Assembly: GCA_033558025.1 (NCBI GenBank)
Contig: JAUCEF010000006.1
Span: 4,774,001 to 4,838,000, forward strand
Reading direction: 5' to 3'
From: Phytophthora sp. 'mugwort'
Lineage: Eukaryota; Oomycota; Peronosporomycetes; Peronosporales; Peronosporaceae
Length of the DNA: 64,000 nt
The notes below the pieces were generated by a model. It was not told the origin of the DNA and did not search any database. It worked only from the letters and a program-made list of their open reading frames with translations. The translations under genes and the position numbers were made by a program. This document shows positions 45,822 through 58,385 of this stretch, piece by piece. Position 1 is the first letter of the stretch. Every line of letters begins with the position of its first letter.

Positions 45822-46352
45822 TACTTCCTCTGGGTGGAAAAGTTTAATCGAAAATCAGATGGATGACCACAATTTTTTTGCTAGACCAGCTATTGGCCCC
45901 CTGACGGCTACTATGGATGCATTATGATCTCCTATTGGCCTCCGTTTTTCAAACACAAGCAAATCTCCAAAAACGACAAAATTACAGTAAAATATAACGA
46001 AACCACTGTTTCAAATTTATACGCGAGCGGATTTTGCCAAAACTTAACCTACATATTAAACTGGATACAGCCGGAACTAGGATCATAAAGCAGCACCACC
46101 GTGGCAGGCACGCTTTACGCTTTATTGTTAGACCCTTTGCGTTCCACATGCTTTCATATTGACGAAGATGGTCGTCGATTAAATTGAGAGCGGTCATTTT
46201 ACGGAACGGATGCCGATAATGGGGCGTCTCAGTACGTTCTCTGTGTAAATGTATCGACTTTTCTCTCTAATATGTTATATTTGACCGAGCATGTATAGTC
46301 ACAGGATTGAATAGGCTATCAAAAATGCAGTCTTTCAAGCCCAGAGGAAGTA
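45822..46352. mobile_element. Mariner-related MITE upstream of the kinase gene
   Basis: TACTTCCTCTGGGTGGAAA at 45822-45840 matches the end of the mariner element at 38106 at 18 of 19 bases. An inverted copy of its first 12-13 bases ends at 46352. Both ends begin with TA. The 531 bp between contain no transposase, so it looks like a non-autonomous derivative. It lies 95 bp upstream of the kinase ATG and may supply or disturb promoter sequence. Confidence 0.65.
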
Positions 46353-46771
46353 GTACAATAACAGTTTCTGAGTAGGCCACAAAAACTGCAAATTTGCTCG
46401 GTGGGGCAAAACAACTTCGAAATAATCGCGGTATTGGCAAACTATCACTAATGTACAGTACATGATTATTATGTTCTCTTACAGTAACTCGTGGAATAGT
46501 ATTTGTAAGAAGCAAGAGACCAGCGTTGCGAGTGCATCAAGGGTCATTTCACCAATGTTTACCTTCAAAATGACCATGCATACTTCATTCAACCAGGCTT
46601 TCAGAAAATAATTTTTGGGGGGTCGTACACGGGTAGGGCCTGATCACGAAGTCTGATTGAATTCCAGAGCACGCAGCCATGTCCTACCAAACATCGGACC
46701 AAGTGAAAATGTAATGCTTTGCTGTAATATAAAATGTCATGGGGATCTACTTCTCGGTTGGTATTAGTTAG
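46353..46771. other. Gap without a recognised gene
   Basis: AT-rich, no supported frame. Confidence 0.35.
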
Positions 46772-48477
46772 CTACACGACGGTAAGCTGTTCAATCCGAG
46801 CCTCCCCAACCACCCCACCACCACTTTCACCCACATTCTCCTCGTCACCTGTAGCATTGTCTTCACTACTCGTGTCGGTGCTGTACGCGATGTCATCATC
46901 ACTAACAAAACCCCCGTTCGCGTCATGTTCTTCTCCGCTAGAGACTTCCTCTTCAGTTGGTAAGTCCACAGGCTGAGGGAGCTAGATCGTCTCGCGAGGT
47001 CGACTTCGTGCCGGCGACCGCGAATAGCAGCAACATGGCGTCTTGATTTTTAATCGTAGCAATGAAAGTAGTTAGACTGCGGTGTGGAGTTGGGAATTCC
47101 TCGTTCAACTCCCTATTAAACCTCTCAAGAGGGTTATTGGTTCGAGCCACAAGCCGTTCAAAGAGATCATGAAACAGCGCTGCTTCATATAATCCCAACC
47201 ACGTTTTCTTAAAGTAGGTCCAGAAGGAGCGCCATTTTATAGCGTTTGTACGGGATGCCATTGCTGCGGCAGCGGTCTTTTATTTGTCGTTTCACCCACG
47301 TTATACCGCCCACTTCAATTTGGTCCTCCGGAAACACTGTTAGCATGTCGAGGACCCCAGGCGTCATCGCAATGAACGCTGCACGGTTTGTGATACCCAG
47401 TTTTCGCATTTTTTGCGACGGACTGCCGGTTAAAATGAAACAGGCAGCAATCACACGAACGTTGGAAAATTGCACAACAACATCATCGATGATTGCTCGC
47501 TTAAAGTCGCAAACGATCTCTGTGGGGCCGAGCTGTTGGTATGTTGCTTGCATGATGAAATGAAGGACGTTATAATAGGTGTCTATCGTGCACTGGGTTG
47601 TCAGCACGTAGAACACAGGGCAATAATAACCAGACGAGCGGTCGTGCACCATTACAACGATACATTGTTCAAAGCCGCGGGGGGGGCACATCTGAAAGCC
47701 CCATCAATAAAACTGAAGTGCCGGCGTACTTCAACAAAGCAATGAGGTCGGAACGCGCCCAGCCGATTATCCGACTAGGGCTCTCGCCGTCATTAAGCCC
47801 ACTACCGTATTGGAAAACTGGAAAATAATCAATGGGCGATCTCGAACTCGTGAAAGTGGGGGGACCTCAACACGGCCGTGAATGTTGCCCCCGAAATGGC
47901 GGGGGCAACACTCACGTCCCGCACGCGATATACGCGACTGATCACTTGCTCACGTGATAATCCTGCGAGAGGTTGCGGGTTGATCTCCTCCGTAAAATCA
48001 TTCGTCAAGGCGTGCCCAAATTGTAGATGCGGACAGCGAAATCTCGTTGCGAGACAGCTCATCGACAGCATCCTGCATGTCGGGTACGATATCGACTGGC
48101 ACATGAGCAACAGGGCCCGGGGCATGATTCGTCCGATAGGTGTGCGGGATGAAATTGCTGTATTCTAAAGAGGCAGCGAGTAGTTCCATCTTACCACCGC
48201 ATTGCCTGCCGCGATAGTAGCTGCACCGGTACACTATCTTGCGGCGTGAAGACCATGCGCGCGTGTACTGGTAGTCACCCAGGTTCACTATTGCTGCATA
48301 GCGAGCGTTGCGAACAGCCGCCTGTCCAGGTAGCATTAATGGAGTAGGACGCGTAGTCAACCCTGGCGGCATCTGTGTGGTAGGAATGTTTGGCTCGTCG
48401 CGAATTTGAGGTTGGGTAGGCTGCGAATTATGTTTGCTAGCAGTGGGAGAAGTTGGTTCAGGTTCGGCGAAATCCAT
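46772..48477 (-). pseudogene. MULE transposase relic 2
   Basis: On the minus strand from ATG 48477 (MDFAEPEPTSPT): a FLYWCH-like region with YRCSYYRGRQCGGKM; SREQVISRVYRVRD; WARSDLIALLKYAGTS; FIDGAFRCAP (first catalytic Asp, about 47700); after a shift at an eight-base G run, GFEQCIVVMVHDRSS; EIVCDFKRAIIDDVV (second Asp, about 47500); and NNPLERFNRELNEEF (catalytic Glu, about 47130-47090). An acidic C-terminal tail follows (SSGEEHDANGG, ending at 46772). All three catalytic residues are readable, but at least three frameshifts and stops separate them. The D/D/E order and the NNPLERFN motif are known MULE marks. Confidence 0.78.
47883..47910. repeat. 10-bp perfect hairpin inside MULE relic 2
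   Basis: TGTTGCCCCC (47883-47892) pairs with GGGGGCAACA (47901-47910) across an 8-base loop. It lies within the former coding region, so a terminator or regulatory role is unlikely. Confidence 0.6.
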
Positions 48478-48570
48478 TGTTATGGAGTTTGGATGGTGGA
48501 TTGACTTGAGTAAAGGGAAAAAACGATTGAGAATGGCTAGCTCAGTGCCCGTTAAAGCTGTGATGAGCAA

Positions 48571-51500
48571 ATATATGTTGCGACGAGCTGCATAGGAGTT
48601 TCAGAATCAGAATCCAATGATAACGCATCCAAAGTACATCATTTACGTGCTGAGTTTTATGATATTTACTCTGAAAATGGTCATATTCGATCCAATAACG
48701 ATGATATCCATCCAATAAGCGTCCAGCAGTGCTGAGTCTCATAGTGCATTAAGTTGCAAGGGAGTGTGCGCTGCACACAACCGTGGCTAGATAAACTTGT
48801 TAGTTGTAACACGTCGATTAACTTCAGGCCCCTTTTACTGACCTTCTAACAACGAAAAAGCAGCATGGTTGAAAGTCCCAAACCCGAATATCAGGCCCTA
48901 TCCGTATACGACCCCAGAAATATTCTACCCTTTTAGAATATATCCATCTTGACTCAATTTGAGCCGTTGACATCGTCAACAGTAGATCGCGCTGGTGCTT
49001 CTCCATTACTCAAAACCGATGCAAGCTCATAAAAGGGTAGACTTATCTTCATCAGTATTGGTTAGGTTTCACATACCGATTAAACATCACACTGACCGGG
49101 CGCCGACGCAAATGTTTGGACGTCGTGATAGACATTATCGGCATTAATGTGTTTGCCCCCACACACACACTGTTAAAAGCTGCTCTTGATGACGGCGTCA
49201 GCCTCCGATTCTACGACTTCTTGCGTCACAATTTTTGTTTCTTTAATGTACCAACACTGACTAGCAGGTCATTTGGGTCCTTCCTTTTCAGTAATTCCGT
49301 CTACACAAATCAAGGCAAGGAATTACTTCTTGAGATAAATGAAACTCACTCTACGTAAAACAGCGTTAACAAGGCACGGATGGTTCACCGCTCCGTACAC
49401 TTCCCCGTATAATAGCAGTCTAAACCGGTGTTAGTGCTTGCTGTGCTGAGCCACAGCACAGTAAACAGTTGTCAGCTATTGTTTTCCGGGCACAGCGGGG
49501 TACTGCCCAACAATTGGAGCAATGCTCCTGAGGCTTTTCTTCGCATCTTGTTTCACAATGTATGTGAGAAAGGCCACATACAAATTCAATGTTACGTTCG
49601 TGTTCTTGATTCTTCTGAAATTGTCGCCGCTTTTTTTTACAAGCCAGGGAGCCGGCACTCTTCCCAGTTTTATCCATCTTCGTCCTACTGCACCTGGATT
49701 CAACGGATTGGTCGTCTACACTCAAGAAGGCCCCGAGTGAGCCATATCATCTAGATTAACTACAGGGGGCAGCAAAGTGCAAACCATACTAACATCAATC
49801 CGTTCTCGTTTTATCTTAAGGACTCAAGCGATATCGGTTCAAATCACCAGCGACCAGGCTCATCCGGCGCGCCAACCCGCAAAGGATATAGTGCCCCGGG
49901 CAGGAGAATGCCAGATAGCGCTAGTTGTCGTATTAGATCGCAGTACGTGTAGCCGACAAGGAGAAATAAACTGGTAGCCAAGAATATCGCCCAAGCCCAT
50001 CGATGAGGGAATTGTATCTTTGCCTATTTCGCTCGGCGACGTAAGGATACACAGCGCAAGTACTCAACGATGGCGAGCTTCTCTCCGTGCTTTAAATGCT
50101 CAAGATGTATCGGCCGATGCTTCTCGGGTCCGTGCCGTCAATCCTACGGACCATAAGCTGTTGCTGTATCCTCAGGAAACCTTTCTTAGCGTGGTGCGAT
50201 GGAAACTGATATTGTCTCTCGGTGGAGTACGTACCAGGGCCGCGAAATTTTGGAGCAGATGTCTTCTCATGGCTTCGTTACAACGACGTGAAACAATTCA
50301 AAAGAGGGCGAGCTATATGCTGAAGAATAGAAGGTAAGTATTGACGGTGCCGTGTTGAAAACACGCCAGCTCGCAGACCTTAAAACCAACGCAATTATTG
50401 CTCGGCTGGGGTCAATCGAGGCAGTTTAGAATTTGTATTTTATTCAGCCCTCGGCGCAGTTATGTTGAATTTTAAAAAGCTTTCTGTAGTTCCAGCATCT
50501 TTTCGGAGTGAATTGGTGGAGATTATTTGCTGCATCTCGATGATACAAACAATTTCGCTCGATGCCTACGTTCTGGCGACCAGCCTGAAGTGAAACAGAT
50601 CATCAACGCTTGCATTCAGTGCAAGAATGTCAAACTGCACGGAGGAAAACATGATGTGGACGACCCCAACAACCCCCACCACCACGCCAATGACAAATGA
50701 AGATCGTCCATTCAACGTGATGAAACAACTGCAATGAAATTGTACTGATTTAGCTCTATTGGGCGAGCGATGGCTGCGGAGGCACAGCGAGTACACAGCG
50801 AAGGCTATTCTGGTTGTGTCGTTACCCACGTCGAAAATTCATCATGATCAAAGGCACGGAAGTTATTGGTGACAGTTCTTCTCCGCTCGATGGCGATCAA
50901 GTCACAACGAATTACAACAACAAATCACAGTCGAGCGCGATTTGTGGGCATGTGCACTTGAAGATACTTAACGTCATTCGAGCTCGACCAGATCTGAAGA
51001 ATCATCTTGGAGTTAAAAGTAGCTTACTTCTGGGTCTTGAACAAGTTGACGCAAGGCTCCTTTTGTGGTGCCTCGCACCAGGTATATTGTAGAATGAATG
51101 GATAGCTATGGTGTCGCTAGGAGCTCTGAACTATCCTAATATGCATGAGGAGTTTCGCCTATTCTCGCTAGTTGCAGTCATTGCCGTCGTTGCCGTCGTT
51201 ACAGCCGTCGCAGGTCGTTGCTGGCGCCACTGCACTGGTCGCAGGTGGCGCCAGCACTTGCGATCTCCGACAGGAGTTGCACGGGGCTAAGCAACCTACT
51301 TGCTTCGACTAGGTTCATACGTTGTTTTGCCAACTCAATTGGTTTCTTGTGGAGGGGTTATCACCCGGCAACTTCGGAATTTGGAGCTTGCCGGTCAAGG
51401 AGAGGTTTTTCCTGCTATCACGCAAGAGATGACCGCGAAAACTTGACGTGTATCCAGCCCTTTTACCATTTGGAAACCAAGTGATGGCACGCATTCCTCT

Positions 51501-53405
51501 CATGATGAAACGAAACTGACGAAACCACCAATGGTTCTGTTGTCATGAAGACCATCTTCGACAATGACTCGTTCAACCACGACACCGGAACGAAGGAGTC
51601 ACGAATGAACATACGTCTTATTTCCCCCCGCTGAAGCGGCTTCGTAATGAGGGAGTATGACAAGGCGACGTTCTTCACTCGATTGCACCTGGATTGAACG
51701 GATTTACCGGCTATCGGCAAGGCAGGATTTTTGGCGTTTAGGTTTACTATAGGAGCAGCAGAGAACAAACTGCGGTTACATCAATCAGTTCTCGTTTTTA
51801 TCTGCAGAGCTTAAGTTTGTGGCTTATTGCGCTTCGTTATAGCGCCAATATGATTCCGCACGGACTCAGTTCAATCCCTTTATCTTCAAAATGGACATGA
51901 TGGCATACTATATGGGAATCCGTCGATTAGACAGCGTTGGCTTGAGCAGTGGGGCTTAGTGGGAGGGGAGGGCTCATGAAACAATTCGGATTTGGCTGGA
52001 TGTAGAATTTTCTTTGGATATTGGCTGTGTAATCTATGACGCCGGTGTCATTCGTGGGTATCCTGGCCTTAAAAAAAACTTGTTCTTTAACCCACATCGA
52101 GGACAACTGGGTCAGGTTTGCACGATCGCGCCTTCGAACTGCAACACCACCGTCACGTGATCTCAACTACTGGTACCCCATGGGTTACTGGGAATCCTTG
52201 GATGATCGGTTAAAGATATATTGGCGGGGCCTCCAGTCTCAAGTTAACGAGATGTCCAGATCCTACGAATGACTCGACAAAATGATAGAAGCCACAAATA
52301 CGTATGTGCAAATTATTTGGGGGCAGCTTAATGATATTCGTCATACCACGAGTGGATGGAACTCTATGACGTCTGTCGAGTACGTCAGCCTGCAGCAGAC
52401 CAACGCTGTGTACTAACATGCACCTGATGCACCAGGTCCGGATGTGGGTTATCAGGCATAACATTGGTACGCACCTAGAGACATGTCGACGGATCAAATA
52501 CCAGACCGTCCAGTGAGCTCCTCGTTCCGAGATAGCTGCCGCATTTCTGTCTGGTTTGCCTATTGTTCTCGGGTACCTTTTATTCGGATCGTCTTCGGGT
52601 TCAGTTTGGACGACGAATCGTTTTTTATATATTACTTGCAGCGGTTAGATCGCGGCCCGGATCTATACCCTAAAAATACAACTAACTGAACCGGGAACAA
52701 CTCTACTTATACCGATCCGACACTAAAATTGAGACTAAAAACAACGCATCTAGAAAGAGTATGAGGTCGACTTGATTTGTGTGTCACTTATGTAGGAAGT
52801 ATCAAAAGGCTCTGTTGTCAGCAGGGGCTGATTGAAACGTGTTGGTGGCATGGTATGTCATCACCAGTCCGAACACTTGATTGTGAGTTCAATCCTCACG
52901 TCGTCGGATCCCCTCACGTAGGTTCGTCACTCTTACGTAGGCCAATGTCCGATTCGCGCACCTATTCCGTTAGATGGTCCTAATCATAGCCGCAGTTAGC
53001 GGTGCGAGGACAAAGGTAAGATACATGAGAGCGGTGTGAAATGGAGAGACGCGAAGAAGGTTTTGTAAGAGTAGTGCTGTGACGAGACAAAAACAAATTC
53101 AACTTTGGACCGTTTCATTTTCATCTCCGGGTGGATCGCACCTCTCTCCGTCATTTTGCGTGCAAATCTAAATAACTTCAATCCGCCTTAGTATTTGCTT
53201 GTAAGTTTGATGTAACATCATGGGTTTTACTTGATTTTAAATTGCTAGACCCCAGGATAAAACTCTCGGTGTAAACCTGAGTCATCTATCTAACTTTCGT
53301 ATGATAAACTAAAGAATACGACGTTTTAGAATACAAATGTGCAGAAACACGAACAGGTAGTACCCATGAGTACACATAGTGATCGAAAATGCGCACGGAG
53401 TGGGC
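48571..53405. other. Long stretch without a recognised gene
   Basis: Almost 5 kb with only short, unsupported frames on both strands. Two similar segments, 49690-49815 and 51685-51805, share GCACCTGGATT, then ACGGATT, and end with CATCAATC and GTTCTCGTTTT; they look like diverged copies of one unknown repeat. A hairpin (GCTGGCGCCAC with GTGGCGCCAGC) lies at 51220-51255, preceded by a 9-bp repeat with TTGCCGTCG. No transposase, tRNA or host gene could be identified. Confidence 0.45.
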
Positions 53406-54790
53406 TTAATCGCTCTCAATAACATCTTGAGCGCTCACTAAGTAAAATCTGGTAGTGTAGTACGTGCCGTGCGGGAGAGAATGGGCTTGACCGTGAGCGA
53501 TGCATTCGGCCAAAGTCACGAAGCGATGTGCGTGGCGCTCAATGTCCCCTACGAAAGTCTGCGTATTGGGGCGCCGAGAAGCGAATTCGTTGTTGAGCTC
53601 ACGATTGTAGCGCTCTAGCGGATTGTTGTTTCGGCTGCTGATCGGGTGGTTTATTCCTCGCACGGAACAAAGCTTTGGTGGATACATATCCAGCCATGTT
53701 TGCCGAGAGTACTGCTATAAGGAGTTCCACATGTTCTCGATTTAGTCGTAACCTCGCATTTCTAAGTCGGACTTCAGTTGACTATTGACATGGTCTCTCA
53801 TGCGGAAGAATATTGTCAACAAATCCAGAATGCCACCCCCATTGCCAACAAGATTTCGTCAGTCGGCATGTGTAGCTTCTGCATTCGTCGCCAAATGGCT
53901 TGCTTAAAGTAAAATAAGCAACCCACAATGGTGCTGTCGGGAAACAAGTCACGTGTATAGTTGGTGAGGGCTTGCTAGAAGTCGCGCGAAATCGTACCCA
54001 GGAGCATCTTAGCGCCGGTTGTCACTTATACGCAGTGGAGTACGTGCCAAAAAAAAAATCCACCCACTTTGCACGTGGTGAGCAACCTCACGATTGGAAT
54101 GTAGAAACGCGAGCCTCGACCGTAAGTCATAACGACGCACTGATAGAAGGACGACGGCACGCAGTAGAAAGTCCCATCCACGTACAGCGAAACGTCAGCG
54201 CACATTAGCAGTCGAATTATCGCCGGGTGCCCCCATCCTACCACACGTTCTGGGGGGGGGTTCTCCAGCGTAGGTGAAGTTGAACTGGAAAAAACTGGGA
54301 ACTTGGGACAAGGGAGCCACTTCAACATGGCCATGGATCGATCTGCCGAAATGAACCATTCGCACACACGTGCACACGAATGTTCGCATGAAAGCCCCAG
54401 CGTCATCTCGTCAATTGCGAAACGCTCTCGAACCTGGTTCCAGGTTGCGGCGGTAGCGCGCTCAGTTGCTGCAAGGCCAACGCATTTATCTTGTCCGCCA
54501 TTTTCCACTTCACATCCCGAACGACCAATCTGCGAGACGCTGGAGTCGCCTCTGTTTTGCTTGAATCGTCCGACGAGATGACGATGATCTCGCCATCCCA
54601 TACCGAATCTCGAGAACACGGCCGTCCGTCATGACGTCCAGCTTGGCCTTGCACCCGCTGCGATAGTATCTATATTGATTCGTGATCTCGTTGCTGGAGT
54701 CGTGACACTTTGTCAACTGGAAACCCTTCCACTATACGGCGATTCGTGATGAAGATATGGCTATTGTGTCGCTCATTGTCGAGCGAATTG
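53406..54790 (-). pseudogene. MULE transposase relic 3
   Basis: Minus-strand pieces in order: ITNRRIVEGF and YRYYRSGCKAKLDVMTDGR (FLYWCH-like N-terminus, 54770-54600), ERATAATWNQVRERFAID, VVGWGHPAIIRLLMCADVS (54245-54190), LYVDGTFYCVPSSFYQC (first catalytic Asp, about 54180), RDFQQALTNYTRDLFPDS and GCLFYFKQAIWRRMQ (about 53980-53890, second block), then RNNNPLERYNRELNNEF (catalytic Glu, about 53630-53585). A nine-base C run in this reading direction (54260-54252) encodes prolines. Several frameshifts and stops. It is closer to relic 2 than to relic 1 in the NNPLERxNREL block. Confidence 0.78.
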
Positions 54791-54841
54791 CGGAATGGCG
54801 ACTGAATGTCGCAAACGAGGGCGTGGGGGTTGGTAGACTAG

Positions 54842-55027
54842 ATGCTTGTAGGCAAAGATGTGGTTGGTAATAGAAAATATCATCGCTGCCGTTTGCCGAT
54901 CGGTATAGATGACTACGGCAATTGCAGCGAGTTTGCTTCAGATTGGGCTATACCAAGAAAATACCTGTGTTTTAGCTATCGACATGAAACAAATTGCATA
55001 TGTATTGCTGGATTTTGTGACGAATAG
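54842..55027 (+). CDS. Small cysteine-rich frame, possible terminal exon
   Basis: The frame from ATG 54842 to TAG 55027 encodes 61 residues with seven cysteines in the last two thirds: HRCRL, GNCSEF, KYLCFS and NCICIAGFC, ending in DE. The dense, regular cysteine spacing is unusual among the chance frames of this region, and the last part faintly resembles the GCVCxAxC motif of family A-G. No signal peptide is visible; it could be the last exon of a secreted protein gene. I do not recognise a family, and it could be chance. Confidence 0.3.
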   Translation: MLVGKDVVGNRKYHRCRLPIGIDDYGNCSEFASDWAIPRKYLCFSYRHETNCICIAGFCDE

Positions 55028-56441
55028 AAGTAGCCATAGTGTGTCTAGTGCTAGTAATTAGGGATGTCGCGAGAGATAATAATTTAATGGATCTGTAAAT
55101 TCGACCTAATTGGTTGGATAATATATCCGTAAAATACGGGAAACCTTGCTCCTAAATTAGACCGGGTTCGCAGACGACCCCAAAAATATTCTACCTTTTT
55201 GGCTCTCTAAGGCGCTCGGTATAAATACAAGTTCAGGTCAGTCTGCACTACATAGACTCTGCGATTTGTGCATCGGCTGCGTTGCCCCCTCCGCCCCCAA
55301 AGACACACACCTCCGCGCAAGCGACGCACCAGCCCCTTGCTAAGCCATTCACGCTTCAGCCCAATGTCCCCAAAGCCACTACGACGTAAGCAACCATCCA
55401 CTTCACGTGACAAGGCGTCCTGGCCAACTTTGCCAGCTTCGAGCAGCTCGACGGGTAGAAGAGCGCGAAAAGAGGTCACTATACGCCTTTTGTTTCACTG
55501 CAGAAAGATTGACTCGGACGATGATGTAAACGACCCCCCCCCCCCGTTATGTAACACGCTTGGGCGGAGCGTATCGTGAGGCTCGCCGACTATTCGCTAA
55601 TTTAATTAACTATCTTCGGATTGTCGAGGCATCCTACAAAATATCGCAGTGGAACTTACGACGCGGAGCCAAGTCAAAAACAGACGGCAAAGGACGTCTT
55701 CTATACGACACTGACGCTGCTAAAGCACTGAGGCGACTGGCCACTTAATTGCACATACAACCACCCATGTTCAAGGAAGTGATGGTCGGTTACTTCGAGA
55801 TCTTATCTCCTCCTTTATGGGCTTTACGTAGAAGATCTATAGTATATTGTCTCGATACATATCAAAAAGCGAAACAATAAAGAAGTCGACGCAGCCTGAA
55901 ATGCTTTTATTCGGTATCCATGCGCTTGTTATGCCGTCGACGTGGCGTTCCAAAATTGCATCTTGCCAGCGGGAAGGCAAGCCGAGCGCAAGCACTGCTG
56001 CTCCAAGAAGCACAAGCTGCATGGGACAAAGTCCAAGTATCAGTGATACCTACTGGTTTTGATATCGACTTCACGAGGCTACCACCCGAAAATATTGCCG
56101 ATATTGCAATTTGCAGATAACATCAATTCCATCGCCAGCAGCTGAATACGACGTCCAGAAGCGCCTTTCCGACGCGGGCCATTTGCGCACCGATTACCAT
56201 GGACTATACTGTACGATATACGAAGACCTTGCCATAGTTCTGCGGGCGATCCACCACAGCAAGAACCTCCCAGATTTAGGCCTCTAACATTACAAGAGAT
56301 ATCAGGATCGCATCATCGTCGAAAACGTATTGGACGTCTGCGTATGCTGTGGGGTCTATGCTCCGAGAAGTACCGACGGAATGAGGATAAGTATGAAGCC
56401 ATATTCTGCGCGTGTGTGGCTTTAATGGACGAGCATGCAGG
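55028..56441. other. Region left of the copia element, no assigned gene
   Basis: Plus-strand frames at 55268-55579, 55560-55748 and 55847-56120 have plausible protein-like segments (for example RRLFANLINYLRIVEASYK and FTRLPPENIADIA), suggesting one decayed gene of about 1 kb broken by frameshifts, one at a 12-base C run (55534-55545). I cannot name it. The copia element is inserted at its right end. Confidence 0.35.
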
Positions 56442-56605
56442 CGAAGGCAGAACGGAGAGGAGCACTTGGTTACTTGAATACAAATCGGAAGGTGATTTAT
56501 TAAGCTGTCTTTCGGCAGGAGTGTGACCAATGAAATAAACCGATCTGGCGACGCATAGCAACCTTTTGTCATCAACAGGGCCCATCCAAGCTGGTTACTG
56601 CAATA
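56442..56605 (-). repeat. 3' LTR of the copia element
   Basis: About 164 bp, aligned with 62926-63096: both contain CAGAACGGAGAGGAG, TTTCGGCAGGAGTG, ACCAATGAAA and ATCCAAGCTGGTTA. The divergence (perhaps a fifth to a quarter of positions by eye) indicates an old insertion. Exact ends are uncertain by a few bases. Confidence 0.8.
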
Positions 56606-56639
56606 CTTTCCCTCCAGGGCTGGATGGGGGCTGTTCGAT

Positions 56640-58385
56640 GCCGATGGCAGAACGCATTTCGCGAAACCAAGGTCTTCCCAAATACTTGGTCAGACCATCA
56701 GTTAGCATGTCTGTAGTTGGGCAATAAATCAGCGGTTGGAGACCACCTGTTACCGCTTCGCGAATGAAATAAGCTGCAATTCACTGACGTCTGGGCTTCA
56801 AAATCCTACTCGTTGGTCAAGCTTCTAATGGTGATTTGTTGTTGATCATTGCCGGAATTGCAGAGCTTTCTTGAGACTTCATGAGGCGTTGCAGAAGTAA
56901 TTTTGTCCATAGATCTTCCTAAACATCGTCATCAACAGCAATATATTCTGCAGTTGACGATTTCGACACGAGTTGTTTTCGAGTCTGCCAAGATACTGGA
57001 CAGAAAAACACACGGACAAGTACGCCAGAAACCGATTTCCGGTCCTCTTCATTATTTGCCCGGTTTGCATCGGTGTAGACTCGCACAGGTACCGTGTCAA
57101 GATTTCGACGATAGATTAGCCCCAACTCACTCGTGCAACAATGTATCTGAGAATGTTATTGACGGCAATCCAATACGTTTTTGAGGCTGACGCATGCGCG
57201 GCAACTTGATTTACAGTATACGCAATATCAGGTCTAGTGACGCGCGCAAGATAAAGCAGTGCGCCTACATCTTGTCGATAGGTACATCACCAGCAACCTT
57301 TTCATCTTGAGACCGACGATACAAAACTACACTCTTGTCATGGGGCTTTCGAGGTGTACAAATCTTCCATTTAAAAACGACGTAGTATCTCAGCTGCAAA
57401 TTAGGACTGATCGAGAGTTGTAGTTTTTTGTGCGAAGTTCATGGGAATGCGGATTCCAAGATACCAATTGATCCCGCCGAGATCGTTAACACCGTACTTG
57501 GCACGAAGAGCCTGGGTCAACTTTTTTCCCCCATGTTTCGTGCTCTATTGGTAACCGATGAGTATATCGTCTACATCGATCAAGTTGCTAATAGGGTGCG
57601 TGGGTCTTCGCGAGTTGGAATTAATCCAAGAGTCTTCTGAAAGCCGTTGATCTCCGAATTCCACTCTCGGCCATCCTGCTTCAGGCCATATAGGGACTTC
57701 TTGAGCCGTCAAACCTTTGGATCGGCTACCTTCACCAGATACGCGGGGCTGGCGCATGTACATCAGTTCTCCCGCTAGCCCAGCCTTGGCGTATGCCGGG
57801 GGTACATCGGCTTGGCGTACGTGCATTCCCAATCGAGTCGCCAATGACACGCGAATTGAGTCTAATGTTGCAACAGCTTTGGGGAACTCATGTGTGAAGC
57901 CATGTGCACATATACGGGCCTTTAGGCGATCCACTTACCCGCTTCCGTTTAGCTTTATGCGGAACACGAAAGTTAAACCAATGTAATGAGCCCCTGGCGG
58001 TGGGTCAACAAGGTCGAAAGTATCGTTTGCACGCAGTGCAGTAGTTTCTTCCTGTACTGCCTCTTCCTAGAGTAACCGCTCTTTGTGTGCACGAGCTGCT
58101 TTCAAGCTGACGGGTTCAGGTATGACTTCGCGCAGCATCTTATACTGGCAGAAAAGGAAGGGGCTAGTACGTATGAGCCCGTCACATGGTCAATTTTGAA
58201 AAAACCTGGAACGACATTTAGATATGGGGTAAAACTGCCCATTTTGACTAGGATTATGCCGTTAAAAAACATGGCTGAATCATCGCCGTTTCGATGCTAC
58301 ACGCGCTGCAAAAAGGTGTCTCGGAGGCCGCTTTTGGGAGGAAGCAGATGCTTGTACGGGATTCCTATTGGCCAAACATCATGGA
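56640..58385 (-). pseudogene. copia reverse transcriptase and RNase H
   Basis: Minus-strand pieces: ANDTFDLVDPPPGAHYIG (about 58040-57980), KARICAHGFTHEFPKA, SLATRLGMHVRQADVPPAYA (RT palm), [11 protein letters not shown] (about 57580, the YVDD motif with Tyr changed to Asp), LGGINWYLGIRI, ARVTRPDIAYTVNQVAAHAS (about 57250-57190), then RNase H with VRVYTDANRA, DRKSVSGVLV and STAEYIAV (57075-56930), ending with TDGLTKYLGRPWF near 56680. Stops and shifts throughout. The order RT then RNase H at the end of pol is as in intact copia elements. Confidence 0.82.

Noticed and set aside
52883..52899. T-arm-like GTGAG-TTCAATC-CTCAC with a box B
   Set aside because: No matching acceptor stem and only an imperfect box A upstream, so no tRNA could be folded.
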